This document shows positions 27,084-35,617 of a stretch of DNA of 64,000 bases, piece by piece. The DNA is from Dietzia lutea (GTDB lineage Bacteria > Actinomycetota > Actinomycetes > Mycobacteriales > Mycobacteriaceae): the NCBI RefSeq assembly GCF_003096075.1, contig NZ_CP015449.1, positions 620,001-684,000 of the forward strand, written 5' to 3'. The position numbers and the translations under genes were made by a program. The notes beneath the pieces are model-generated. The model saw nothing but the letters and a program-made list of their open reading frames with translations. It was not told the DNA's origin and ran no database searches. Each line of letters begins with the position of its first letter. Within the stretch, counting starts at the first letter, position 1.

Positions 27084-27534
27084 CGCTGCTGACCTCCAGA
27101 AAGTCGTGATGGTCGGGACTCGTCGTGGCTCCCGTACGGCCATCGACGGTACGCCTTTTACGGCGTAGCCCGCGGCCACGACCGGATTGCCGGAACTGTA
27201 ACAGGTTGCAATCCGCGGCCGTGGATGTTCCTTTTCATCATAGACCGACCTGTCTATCTCTGCCACTCTCGCCGGTGTGGCCTGGGGGGACGACGACGAG
27301 GGGGCGCTTTCGTTCGCGGGTGCATATAGAGGAATAGGCCGGACCGTCCCGGGGGGTCGTGGCGTCCGGGCGGGCGGGCTCACGGGGCCCGCGCAGGGGT
27401 GGATCGCGTTTCCTCCCGTGACGGACCGGCCTGGTATGAATCTGTATGGAAAGGCCTCGGCACGCGTACCGTAGCCGGGACCGGAGTCGATGGCGGGCGT
27501 CGTCGACGGATCAGCGCAGGTTGGGAGCACTCCA
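27084..27534. other. korA-topA divergent control region
   Basis: About 450 bp with no gene. It contains the perfect inverted repeat at 27240-27257 (separate entry). On the plus strand, AT-richer elements such as TATAGA near 27324 and TATGAAT near 27433 could be -10 boxes for topA, but neither has a clear -35. Long topA and cspA-type leaders are common in this group. Some sequence near the gene ends is low-complexity G-rich. Confidence 0.5.
27240..27257. promoter_or_regulatory. TetR-type operator upstream of korAB
   Basis: ATAGACCGACCTGTCTAT has perfect 6-bp arms (ATAGAC and GTCTAT) around 6 bp. The arm and spacing pattern TAGAC-N6-GTCTA is typical of TetR-family operators in actinomycetes. 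It lies 157-174 bp upstream of the korA start and about 280 bp upstream of topA. No TetR gene is in the window, so the regulator is unknown. Confidence 0.5.
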
Positions 27535-30534
27535 GTGGCGAGCAAGAAGACAGCATCAGGCGGCAAGCGGAGCCTGGTGATCGTCGAGTCCGCCACCAAG
27601 GCGCGCAAGATCCAGCCCTATCTTGGGTCCGACTATGTGGTCGAGGCCTCCGTCGGCCACATCCGCGACCTGCCCAAGGGTGCCGCGGACATCCCCACCA
27701 AGTACAAGAAGGAACCGTGGGCGCGGCTGGGCGTGAACCCGGAGGACGACTTCGAGCCCATCTACGTGGTCAGCGCCGACAAGAAGAAGAAGGTCTCCGA
27801 GCTCAAGAAGGAGCTCGCGGGGGTGGACCAGCTCCTGCTGGCGACGGACCCCGACCGTGAGGGTGAGGCGATCGCCTGGCACCTCCTCGAGGTGCTCAAG
27901 CCCAAGGTCCCCGTCAAGCGCATGGTGTTCCACGAGATCACCAAGCCCGCCATCCTCGCCGCCGCCGAGAACACCCGCGAGCTGGACACCGACCTCGTCG
28001 ACGCCCAGGAGACCCGCCGCATCCTCGACCGTCTCTACGGGTACGAGGTCTCGCCCGTGCTGTGGAAGAAGGTCATGCCGCGGCTGTCCGCCGGACGTGT
28101 GCAGTCTGTGGCCACCCGCGTCATCGTCGAGCGCGAGCGCGAGCGCATGGCGTTCGTCGCCGCCGACTACTGGGACATCACCGCCACCCTGGCCACGCAG
28201 CGCTCGGCCGGAGGCGACGCCGGTGAGCCACGCAGCTTCACCGCCAAACTCTCCGCCGTCGACGGCGCCCGTGTGGCGCAGGGCCGCGACTTCGGCCAGG
28301 ACGGCAGGCTGAAGACCACCGGCGCAGCCAAGGACTCCGTCGTGCTCGACGAGCCCGCGGCCCGGGCGCTGGCCGGCGCTCTCGACGGCGCCGACTTCGT
28401 CGTCGACACCGTCGAGTCCAAGCCCTACACACGGCGCCCCTACGCGCCCTTCATGACCTCGACCCTCCAACAGGAGGCCGGCCGCAAGCTCCGGTACACG
28501 TCCGAGCGCACCATGCGCATCGCGCAGCGGCTGTACGAGAACGGCTACATCACCTACATGCGGACCGACTCCACGACCCTGTCCGAGGGCGGCATCGCCG
28601 CCGCCCGGGCGCAGGCGACGGAGCTCTACGGCAGCGAGTACGTCTCGCCCACGCCGCGGCAGTACACGCGCAAGGTCAAGAACTCGCAGGAGGCGCACGA
28701 GGCCATCCGCCCCGCCGGCGAGTCGTTCGCCACCCCCGGCCAGCTCCACGGTGTGCTCGACGCCGAGGAGTACCGCCTCTACGAGCTCATCTGGCAGCGC
28801 ACCGTCGCCTCCCAGATGGCCGACGCCCGAGGTACGTCGGTGAGCATCCGCATCAGCGGGCAGGCCGGCGACAATGCCTCCGGCTACAGCCGTGCCACCT
28901 TCTCCGCGTCCGGCCGCACGATCACCTTCCCGGGCTTCCTCAAGGCCTACGTCGAGGCCGCCGACGAGCCCGCCGAGTCCTCCGACAAGCCCATGGCCGA
29001 CGACGCCGAACGGCGCCTGCCGCAGCTGTCCGAGGGGCAGCCCCTCACCGGCTCGGACCTCGCGCCCGAGGGGCACACCACCAGCCCGCCGGCACGCTAC
29101 ACCGAGGCGAGCCTCGTCAAGGTGATGGAGGAGATGGGCATCGGCCGCCCGTCCACCTACGCCAGCATCATCCGCACCATCCAGGACCGCGGCTACGTCT
29201 ACTCGCGCGGCAACGCGCTCGTGCCCAGCTGGGTGGCGTTCGCGGTCGTCGGGCTGCTCGAGCAGAACTTCGGTCGGCTCGTCGACTACGACTTCACCTC
29301 CCTCATGGAGGACGAGCTCGACGCGATCGCCGAGGGCCGCGAGAACCGGGGTGACTGGCTGCGCCGCTTCTACTTCGGCGCCGGCGGCCCGGGGGGCGAC
29401 GGCGAGGCGGGTGATGGCGACGCTGACTCGCACTACGCGGTGGGGCTGAAGAACCTCGTCGACGTCAACCTCGAGGCCATCGACGCCCGCAGCATCAACT
29501 CGATCCGCGTGTTCGACGACGCCGAGGGACGCCCCGTCCACGTGCGCGTCGGTCGCTACGGTCCCTACCTCGAGCGGATGGTGCAGGGCGAGTCCGGCGA
29601 AGAGGAGTCGCAGCGCGCCAACCTGCCCGAGGGCATGAGCCCCGACGAGCTCACCCTCGAGGTGGCCGAGAAGCTCTTCGCCACCCCGCAGGACGGGCGC
29701 CCGCTGGGCGTCGACCCCGAGACCGGGCACGAGATCGTCGTCAAGGACGGGCGCTACGGGCCTTACGTCACCGAGAAGCTGCCCGAGCCCAGCGACGCCG
29801 AGAAGGCCGCGTGGGCGAAGAAGGTGCTCGCCGACGCCGAGGCGGAGAAGAAGCGGATCGACGCCGAGCGCGACGCCGCGATCGCCGCCGCGAAGGACGA
29901 CGAGGCCAAGGCCGAGGCCAAGAAGGCCGCCACGAAGGCCAAGGCCGCCGTCACGCGCAAGGCCAAGAAGGACTCCGAGAACCCCACGGGTCCCAAGCCG
30001 CGGACCGGGTCGCTCATGCAGTCCATGGATCCGGCGACGGTCACCCTCGAGGACGCGCTCAAGCTCCTGTCCCTGCCCCGCGTCGTGGGCGTCGACCCCA
30101 CCAGCGGCGACGAGATCACCGCGCAGCTCGGCCGGTACGGGCCGTACCTGAAGAAGGGCACCGACTCGCGCACGCTCGAGTCCGAGGACGCGGTGTTCAC
30201 GGTGACGCTCGAGCAGGCGCTGAAGATCTACTCCGAGCCCAAGCGCCGGGGCCGCCAGGCCGCCGCGCCCAAGGCGCTGCGCGAGATGGGCATCGACGAG
30301 GTCTCCGGCAAGCAGATGCTGGTCAAGGACGGCCGGTTCGGCCCGTACGTGACCGACGGTGAGTCCAACGCGTCGCTGCGCAAGGGCGACACCGTCGAGA
30401 GTCTCACCGACGCGCGCGCCTCCGAGTTGCTCTCGGAGCGCCGGGCCAAGTCGCCGCCGGCCAAGAAGGCGCCCGCCAAGAAGTCGGGTGCGCGCAAGGC
30501 GCCGGCGAAGAAGGCCGCCTCCTCCCGCCGCTGA
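27535..30534 (+). CDS. topA: DNA topoisomerase I
   Basis: A 999-residue type IA topoisomerase that relaxes negative supercoils. The Toprim domain has LVIVESATKARKI with the catalytic Glu and ATDPDREGEAIAWHL with the metal-binding acids. The active-site Tyr is Tyr341 in GYITYMRTDSTTLSEGG (Tyr342 in M. tuberculosis). The C-terminus lacks zinc fingers. It has several TopA C-terminal repeats (each with GRYGPY or GRFGPYVTDG), a Lys/Ala-rich coiled insert near residues 765-815, and a Lys-rich tail. GTG 27535 is used (GGAG 7 bp upstream); ATG 27490 is a weaker option. It is convergent with the cyclase gene, 15 bp apart. Confidence 0.95.
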   Translation: MASKKTASGGKRSLVIVESATKARKIQPYLGSDYVVEASVGHIRDLPKGAADIPTKYKKEPWARLGVNPEDDFEPIYVVSADKKKKVSELKKELAGVDQLLLATDPDREGEAIAWHLLEVLKPKVPVKRMVFHEITKPAILAAAENTRELDTDLVDAQETRRILDRLYGYEVSPVLWKKVMPRLSAGRVQSVATRVIVERERERMAFVAADYWDITATLATQRSAGGDAGEPRSFTAKLSAVDGARVAQGRDFGQDGRLKTTGAAKDSVVLDEPAARALAGALDGADFVVDTVESKPYTRRPYAPFMTSTLQQEAGRKLRYTSERTMRIAQRLYENGYITYMRTDSTTLSEGGIAAARAQATELYGSEYVSPTPRQYTRKVKNSQEAHEAIRPAGESFATPGQLHGVLDAEEYRLYELIWQRTVASQMADARGTSVSIRISGQAGDNASGYSRATFSASGRTITFPGFLKAYVEAADEPAESSDKPMADDAERRLPQLSEGQPLTGSDLAPEGHTTSPPARYTEASLVKVMEEMGIGRPSTYASIIRTIQDRGYVYSRGNALVPSWVAFAVVGLLEQNFGRLVDYDFTSLMEDELDAIAEGRENRGDWLRRFYFGAGGPGGDGEAGDGDADSHYAVGLKNLVDVNLEAIDARSINSIRVFDDAEGRPVHVRVGRYGPYLERMVQGESGEEESQRANLPEGMSPDELTLEVAEKLFATPQDGRPLGVDPETGHEIVVKDGRYGPYVTEKLPEPSDAEKAAWAKKVLADAEAEKKRIDAERDAAIAAAKDDEAKAEAKKAATKAKAAVTRKAKKDSENPTGPKPRTGSLMQSMDPATVTLEDALKLLSLPRVVGVDPTSGDEITAQLGRYGPYLKKGTDSRTLESEDAVFTVTLEQALKIYSEPKRRGRQAAAPKALREMGIDEVSGKQMLVKDGRFGPYVTDGESNASLRKGDTVESLTDARASELLSERRAKSPPAKKAPAKKSGARKAPAKKAASSRR

Positions 30535-30549
30535 CCGTCGGTGGGCCGG

Positions 30550-32196
30550 TCAGAGCGTCGCGTCGTCGACGACCGCGTCGGCCGACGGGGCGGCGGCCGG
30601 GCGCGCCTCTGGTGTGGGCGCCGCGCCGGCCCCGGTCTCACCGGCCGACCGCCGCACGGTGTCGCCCGCCTGCCACCGATCAGCGAGGGTGGGGCGCAGG
30701 GGCCGGGCGAGCTGGGTCATGATCCCGCGGCCGCGCAGCTCGACGCTCTGGCCCAGCACCCACCGGGCGGCCTCCGGGTCGTCCGCGTGGTGGATCGTCG
30801 CCGCCGAGGCCAGCACGTGCCCCTGCTCCATCTTGGCCAGGGTCGTCAGGCGCGCGGCCTCGTTGACCGGGTCACCGATCACCGTGTACTCGAACCGCTT
30901 GGCGTGACCGATGTGCCCGGCGATGACGGTCCCGTAAGACACGCCGATGCCCGCCGAGAGCGGCGACAGCTCGGCGAGGCGGCTCTGCAGCGCGCGGGCG
31001 GCGCGCAGAGCGCGGCCGGCCTCGTTGTCCACCTCGAGGGGCGCGCCGAAGACCGCGAGGAGCGCGTCACCCTGAAACTTGTTGATGTACCCGCCGTTGG
31101 AGTCGACGGCCTCGACCGCGATCCGGAAGAACTCGTTGAGCACGGACACGACCTCGGCCGGCTCGTGCGCTGCCGCGAACTCGGTCGACCCGGTGAGGTC
31201 GACGAACAGCACCGCGACCTCCCGCTCCTGTCCACCGAGCTCGGTGCCGCGCTCGAGGGCGTTGCGGGCGACGTCCTCGCCGACGTAGCGGCCGAACAGG
31301 TCCTGGATGGCCTCGCGTTCCTGCAGGCCGGTCACCATCTCGTTGAAGCCCTGCGCGAGGCGGCCGATCTCCGAGCTGTCGTAGATCGTCACGCGGGTCT
31401 CGAGGTCGCCCTGCTTGACGCGGCTGACGCCCGCCTGCATCTCGCGGACGGGGTCGGCGATCGAGTCCGAGACAAGCCCCATGCCGATCGCGCCGGCGAT
31501 CACGGCGACGCTCGCCAGGACCGCCAGCGCGACCAGGATGTGCACGGGATCGTCACCGAACAGTCCGAACCAGTGGCCGGTGAGGATGAGCAGGATGCCC
31601 GCGATCGGGATGACCGTCGTCAGCGCCCAGCCCAGGAAGATCCGACGCCGGACACCGGGGACGTGCCGGTTGGCCGGCACGCCGCTGGCCAACGCGCGCA
31701 CGGTGATCGGCCGCATGATCCGCTCGGCCTGGAGATAGGAGATGAGGACTGTCGTGCTCCCGCCCAAGAGGCTCGTCACCGCCACGATGAGAGCCAGCCT
31801 GGGGGAGTGGCCGACGTTGACGGCGACGAACAGCAGGGTCCCGATCACCCACATCGCGCCCGAGATGATCGCCTGGTGGAACGGCAGGCGCAGGGTGCGG
31901 CGACGGATGGCGCCGTCGAACTCCGCCCCCGCCCGGTCCACCCTGAGTACGGGTAACAGGAGCAGGGTCGAGGCGATGACGCCGCCGATGAAGGCCAGCA
32001 AGAGGTAGCCGATGAAGAGGTACTGGTTGAGGAACCGGAACTCGTCGAGGTCCAGGAACCGGTCCATCGGCAACACGAAGCGCAGGAACGAGAAGACGAA
32101 GACCGCGCCGATGATGTTGGCCTGCACCATCGTCAGCGCATACACGGGCCAGGGGGTGGCCCACAGCCACCTGAACAACCTGACCCAGCGCTCCAT
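30550..32196 (-). CDS. Membrane class III adenylate cyclase with HAMP domain (Rv3645-like)
   Basis: A 548-residue protein. Six hydrophobic spans lie in residues 20-275 (for example IIGAVFVFSFLRFVLPM and VHILVALAVLASVAVIAGAIGMG). A HAMP linker follows (IADPVREMQAGVSRVKQGDLETRV), and then a class III cyclase domain: metal Asp in VLFVDLTGSTEF, INKFQGDALLAVFGAP with substrate Lys and second Asp, and YTVIGDPVNEAARL with the transition-state Asn and Arg. The 50-residue Ala/Pro-rich tail is unordered. In M. tuberculosis Rv3645 is a major source of cAMP and is tied to fatty-acid response. With crp in the same window it completes a cAMP signalling pair. Confidence 0.93.
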   Translation of the reverse strand: MERWVRLFRWLWATPWPVYALTMVQANIIGAVFVFSFLRFVLPMDRFLDLDEFRFLNQYLFIGYLLLAFIGGVIASTLLLLPVLRVDRAGAEFDGAIRRRTLRLPFHQAIISGAMWVIGTLLFVAVNVGHSPRLALIVAVTSLLGGSTTVLISYLQAERIMRPITVRALASGVPANRHVPGVRRRIFLGWALTTVIPIAGILLILTGHWFGLFGDDPVHILVALAVLASVAVIAGAIGMGLVSDSIADPVREMQAGVSRVKQGDLETRVTIYDSSEIGRLAQGFNEMVTGLQEREAIQDLFGRYVGEDVARNALERGTELGGQEREVAVLFVDLTGSTEFAAAHEPAEVVSVLNEFFRIAVEAVDSNGGYINKFQGDALLAVFGAPLEVDNEAGRALRAARALQSRLAELSPLSAGIGVSYGTVIAGHIGHAKRFEYTVIGDPVNEAARLTTLAKMEQGHVLASAATIHHADDPEAARWVLGQSVELRGRGIMTQLARPLRPTLADRWQAGDTVRRSAGETGAGAAPTPEARPAAAPSADAVVDDATL

Positions 32197-32268
32197 CGGT
32201 CCAAGCCTAGTTCGCGCCGGTGCCGGTGGGGACTCAGGTGTGTCGGTCCGCGGGGATAAGGTGGGGCC

Positions 32269-33486
32269 ATGCCCGGGGTGTTCGAACGATTGGCCGGACA
32301 GGCCGACGTCGTGGCGGAGCTGACCGCTGCCGCCACGGCCGCCCGTGCCCGCGTCCCTGGCCAGGGGTGGGACGAGTCCGACCCCCGGATGGTCCACGCG
32401 TGGTTGTTCACCGGGCCGCCGGGCAGCGGACGCAGCGTTGCGGCCATGGCGTTCGCGGCGGCCCTGCAGTGCGAGGACCCCGACGTGGTGGGGTGCGGTC
32501 GGTGCCGCGCATGCCACACCGTCCTGGCGGGAACTCATGCGGATGTGCACCTGCTCGCCCCGCAGGGCGTGAACATCCTCCTCAAGGACGTCAAGGAGAC
32601 CATCCACCGCGCGGCCAGTCGCCCCGGGACCGGTCGGTGGCAGATCGTCGTGGTCGAGGAGGCGGACCGGCTCACAGAGCAGTCCGGCAACGCGCTGCTC
32701 AAGGTGGTGGAGGAGCCACCGAGTCGGACAGTGTTCCTGCTGTGCTCGCCGACCACCGATCCGATGGACATCATGGTCACGTTGCGCTCGCGCTCTCGGA
32801 ACGTCGCGCTGCACCAGCAGAACGCCGAGGCGGTCGAGCGGGCCCTTCTCGCCGACGGCGACGCGATCGACCCGGACCTCGCCCGGTGGGCCGCCTCGGT
32901 GTCCTCCGGACACGTGGGGCGCGCGCGGTGGCTGGCGACCGACGAGGCAACCCGCGAACGCCGGGACCTCGTCCTCCAGTTGCCGATGGTCATGCACAAC
33001 CCCGGGCGGGCCTTCCCGCTCGCGAGCCGGCTCGTCAGTTCCGCCGAGCAGGAAGCGCTGGCGCGCAACAGCGAGTCGGACGAGCGAGAGGTCGAGGAAC
33101 TGCGCACCGCCCTCGGCGCCGGCGGCACCGGTAAGGGCACCGCCTCCGCCGGCCGCGGGGCGACAGGCGCGGTCAAGGAACTCGAACGCGTGCAGAAGTC
33201 GAGGCGGACCCGCTCCACCCGGGACTCGCTGGACCTCGCCCTGGTCGACCTGGCCGGCTTCTACCGCGACGCGCTCACGGTTGCGCTCGGCGCCCGCGAC
33301 GTCGCGGCGGTCCACCCCGACAAGGCCGAAGAGGCCGCACGCCTCGGGGGGCACTACCCGGCCGCCTCGATCCTCAAGGCGATCGAGGCGGTGCAGGACT
33401 GCCGGGCCGCGATCGAGGTCAACGTCAAGCCGAAGTTCGCGGTGTCAGCGATGGTCGGCGCGATCCGCGCTGCGCTCGGCTCCTGA
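32269..33486 (+). CDS. holB: DNA polymerase III delta-prime-type subunit (clamp-loader ATPase)
   Basis: A 405-residue AAA+ clamp-loader protein of the Rv3644c type. It has FTGPPGSGRSVAAMAFA (P-loop with Lys replaced by Arg, as in many non-hydrolysing delta-prime subunits), a zinc site with Cys in CEDPDVVGCGRCRAC, IVVVEEADRLTEQSGNALLKVVEEPP, and the sensor-1 region FLLCSPTT. The C-terminal collar domain runs to the end and contains a Gly/Ala-rich insert near residues 285-302. In M. tuberculosis the gene lies between the cyclase and tRNA-Thr, as here. Confidence 0.9.
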   Translation: MPGVFERLAGQADVVAELTAAATAARARVPGQGWDESDPRMVHAWLFTGPPGSGRSVAAMAFAAALQCEDPDVVGCGRCRACHTVLAGTHADVHLLAPQGVNILLKDVKETIHRAASRPGTGRWQIVVVEEADRLTEQSGNALLKVVEEPPSRTVFLLCSPTTDPMDIMVTLRSRSRNVALHQQNAEAVERALLADGDAIDPDLARWAASVSSGHVGRARWLATDEATRERRDLVLQLPMVMHNPGRAFPLASRLVSSAEQEALARNSESDEREVEELRTALGAGGTGKGTASAGRGATGAVKELERVQKSRRTRSTRDSLDLALVDLAGFYRDALTVALGARDVAAVHPDKAEEAARLGGHYPAASILKAIEAVQDCRAAIEVNVKPKFAVSAMVGAIRAALGS

Positions 33487-33568
33487 CCGCCGGGGCGGAG
33501 TCGTCCGGCGCGAGCGCCGTATGGGGCGCTCCGGTGCAGGCCGTTTTTCGGCTCGGGGGTCCGTCGGA

Positions 33569-33574
33569 TATAGT
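33569..33574 (+). promoter_or_regulatory. -10 box of the tRNA-Thr gene
   Basis: TATAGT lies 22 bp upstream of the mature tRNA 5' end, in otherwise GC-rich sequence. The -35 region about 17 bp earlier is T-rich (TTTCGG) and weak. Confidence 0.5.
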
Positions 33575-33595
33575 TGCGTCGCCCCACAAGGGCTC

Positions 33596-33668
33596 GCCGC
33601 GTTAGCTCAGTCGGTAGAGCATTTCACTCGTAATGAAAAGGTCGTCGGTTCGATTCCGACACGCGGCT
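33596..33668 (+). tRNA. tRNA-Thr (anticodon CGT)
   Basis: A complete cloverleaf of 73 nt. The acceptor stem is GCCGCGT (33596-33602) with ACGCGGC (33661-33667) and discriminator T. The D arm is AGCTCAGTCGGTAGAGC. The anticodon arm is TTTCA-CTCGTAA-TGAAA, and the T arm is GTCGG-TTCGATT-CCGAC. The anticodon CGT reads ACG (Thr). CCA is not encoded. It follows holB as in M. tuberculosis and marks the left border of the catabolic block. Confidence 0.97.
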
Positions 33669-33675
33669 CTACAGG

Positions 33676-33712
33676 AAGCCCCTGTCTCACTCAATGAGAC
33701 AGGGGCTTTTTC
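33676..33712 (+). terminator. Rho-independent terminator of tRNA-Thr
   Basis: AAGCCCCTGTCTCA (33676-33689) pairs perfectly with TGAGACAGGGGCTT (33695-33708) around a CTCAA loop, followed by TTT and CTT. This is the only hairpin in the window with a true T tract. Confidence 0.92.
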
Positions 33713-33753
33713 TTGTGCAGATGTGTCTCCTGCCTGGTATTTCGCCTCTTCCG

Positions 33754-33783
33754 TTGACAGTGACTCATGTCACTAAGTAGCCT
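33754..33783 (+). promoter_or_regulatory. Promoter of the TRAP transporter operon
   Basis: A consensus -35 TTGACA (33754-33759) is followed after 18 bp by TAGCCT (33778-33783) as -10. It lies 53-82 bp before the dctP start codon. Its spacer contains the palindrome at 33759-33774. Confidence 0.65.
33759..33774. promoter_or_regulatory. CRP-like or other dyad operator in the TRAP promoter
   Basis: AGTGACTCATGTCACT is a perfect dyad. It equals the CRP/GlxR consensus TGTGAN6TCACA at all positions except the two outermost. It fills the spacer between the -35 and -10 boxes, so a bound protein would block RNA polymerase. The neighbouring IclR protein is an alternative binder. Confidence 0.6.
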
Positions 33784-33835
33784 CGGGCCAGACCGGTACG
33801 TATATACATAGCCCGTTCCCTAAGTAAGGAATTTC

Positions 33836-34987
33836 ATGGCTACCTTTTCCTGGCCTGGCACGGCCCGCCCCCGCTCGAGCGGACCGCCTCCGCGGGCGGA
33901 GTCGAAGCGCAGACGCACTGTGTCCAGAGTCTCTGGTGCCGCCGTTACCGGCCTCGCGATCGCCCTGGTGGCCGGATGTGCGGGTTCGTCGACCGAAAGC
34001 GCTGATCTGACCGAGGTGCGGATCGGCGACAGCTTTGCCGCGACCCACCCCATCGGGCGCAGTGGCACTGCCGCGTTCATGGAGGTCCTCGAGAGCAAGG
34101 GGCCGGACGCAGGAATGGACATCGAGTACTACGCGTCGGGCCAGCTCGGTAAGCAGCGAGACATGCCGGCGGTGCTACGGACTGGGATCGCCCAGATCGC
34201 CGCTGTGTCGCCCGCCTATGTCGGAACCCAGCTCCCGATGTCGAACGTCGGGGATCTCCCCGGCTTCACTCAGGACCCGTGCGTGGGCGGGGACGCGATG
34301 CTCGAGATCATGCAGCCGGGGACCACGCTGTTTGAAGCGGAGCTCGCGCCGCAGGATGTCAGGCCGCTCTGGGTGGCGTACATCCCCGGTTACGAGGCGA
34401 TGTCCGGGGCGTTCCCGGTCGACTCGGTGAAGGCCCTGCAAGGCAAGATCATGCGATCGACCGGAGGCGCCGCAGACCGGGTCGTGGACCAGGCCGGGGC
34501 CGCGGGCGTCTCCATGCCGCTAGGTGACATGTACGAGGCCATCTCGCGCGGAACCGTCGAAGGGACCCTCGCCAGCCCGATCAGCATCACTCCGTACAGC
34601 CTCGAGGAAGTGATCTCCTACTCCACGGACGGCGCCCGTCTCGGCTCGTTCACGGTCACCTACTCGGTCTCCAACTCGGTCTGGAACGAGATGACCCCGG
34701 ATCAGCAGGCGGTTCTCGCGGAGGCCTCCGAACTCGCCCAGGTGGAGGTGTGCGAAGAACTCACGCGGTCGATGGACGAGTCCAAACAGGCAATGCGCGA
34801 TGCGGGAGTCCAGATGGTGGCGGTCACCGACGCGCAGCGTCCCGAGTGGGAGGCGCTCGCCGCACCGGTCCGAGAGGCGTGGGTGGACGATCTCGAAAGT
34901 ATCGGGCTCCCAGCCCAGCAAGTTCTGGACGACTTCACCGCAGCGCTCGCACGCGCTGAGTCCGAGCACGGGGGAGAACGATCATGA
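33836..34987 (+). CDS. dctP: TRAP transporter substrate-binding lipoprotein DctP
   Basis: A 383-residue extracytoplasmic solute receptor. A long basic N-terminus (residues 1-32) is followed by a lipoprotein signal with lipobox LVAGC, Cys near residue 45. The DctP fold shows EVRIGDSFAATHPIGRSG, YYASGQLGKQRDMPAVLRTGIAQIA, VDSVKALQGKIMRSTGG and the specificity-helix region AISRGTVEGTLASPISI. The ligand is unknown; TRAP receptors usually bind carboxylates through a conserved Arg, here probably Arg in KIMRSTGG. AAGGAA stands 4 bp before ATG 33836. It is the first gene of dctPQM, overlapping dctQ by 4 bp. Confidence 0.92.
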   Translation: MATFSWPGTARPRSSGPPPRAESKRRRTVSRVSGAAVTGLAIALVAGCAGSSTESADLTEVRIGDSFAATHPIGRSGTAAFMEVLESKGPDAGMDIEYYASGQLGKQRDMPAVLRTGIAQIAAVSPAYVGTQLPMSNVGDLPGFTQDPCVGGDAMLEIMQPGTTLFEAELAPQDVRPLWVAYIPGYEAMSGAFPVDSVKALQGKIMRSTGGAADRVVDQAGAAGVSMPLGDMYEAISRGTVEGTLASPISITPYSLEEVISYSTDGARLGSFTVTYSVSNSVWNEMTPDQQAVLAEASELAQVEVCEELTRSMDESKQAMRDAGVQMVAVTDAQRPEWEALAAPVREAWVDDLESIGLPAQQVLDDFTAALARAESEHGGERS

Positions 34988-35616
34988 GCAACAACGTTCC
35001 CGAGGTGATCGTCCCGCGGCAGGGTTCAACTCCGGCGGTCCGGACGCCATTCGGCTACATCACCGAAGATCACTCACGACTCGACAAGTTCCAGAACGGG
35101 ATTTCCGGGGTCTGCGCCGCCATCGCGAGCGTGGCGATCGTCGCAATCGCCGCACTGACCGCCCTCGAAGTGTTCACCAGAACGGCCTTCGGCTCTCCGC
35201 TCGGATGGAACGTCGGGTTCGTCGAGCAGTACCTGATGATGGCGGTCGCGTTCTTCGGGACGGTGACCGCATACCGCGCCGGAGCGCACGTCGCGGTGGT
35301 GACGATCTTCGAGAAGATGCCGCCGGTCGTCCGAAAGCTGCTCTTGGTGTCGACCTACCTCATCGTCCTCGCGGGGCTCGTCCTGCTGACGTATTCGGGG
35401 ACGCGCGCCGCTCATTTCTCGTTCGTCACCGCCGAGATGCCTCCTCCGGGAATGGCGGAACTGCCCTGGCCCACCTGGTGGTGGAAGACGATCATCCCCA
35501 CCGCCAGCGTGCTCGGTCTGGTCGTGGTGGCGATCGATCTCTACCGCGAGATCACGGCGCCTCTGACCAGCGTGGTCACTGACTACGAGCCCGGCAACTT
35601 CCAGGAAGAAGGCTGA
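34984..35616 (+). CDS. dctQ: TRAP transporter small membrane subunit DctQ
   Basis: A 210-residue protein with four membrane spans (for example VAIVAIAALTALEVFTRT, YLMMAVAFFGTVTAYRAG, LLVSTYLIVLAGLVLLTY and TASVLGLVVVAIDLYREI) and DctQ-typical WNVGFVEQYLMM. It pairs with DctM in the membrane. It has an unusually long cytoplasmic N-terminus of about 40 residues. It starts inside the dctP stop (ATGA) and ends 1 bp before dctM. Confidence 0.9.
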   Translation: MSNNVPEVIVPRQGSTPAVRTPFGYITEDHSRLDKFQNGISGVCAAIASVAIVAIAALTALEVFTRTAFGSPLGWNVGFVEQYLMMAVAFFGTVTAYRAGAHVAVVTIFEKMPPVVRKLLLVSTYLIVLAGLVLLTYSGTRAAHFSFVTAEMPPPGMAELPWPTWWWKTIIPTASVLGLVVVAIDLYREITAPLTSVVTDYEPGNFQEEG

Positions 35617-35617
35617 T

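Noticed and set aside
27556-29730. Minus-strand open frame of over 700 codons opposite topA
   Set aside because: Antisense shadow of topA; no ribosome binding site or family motif.
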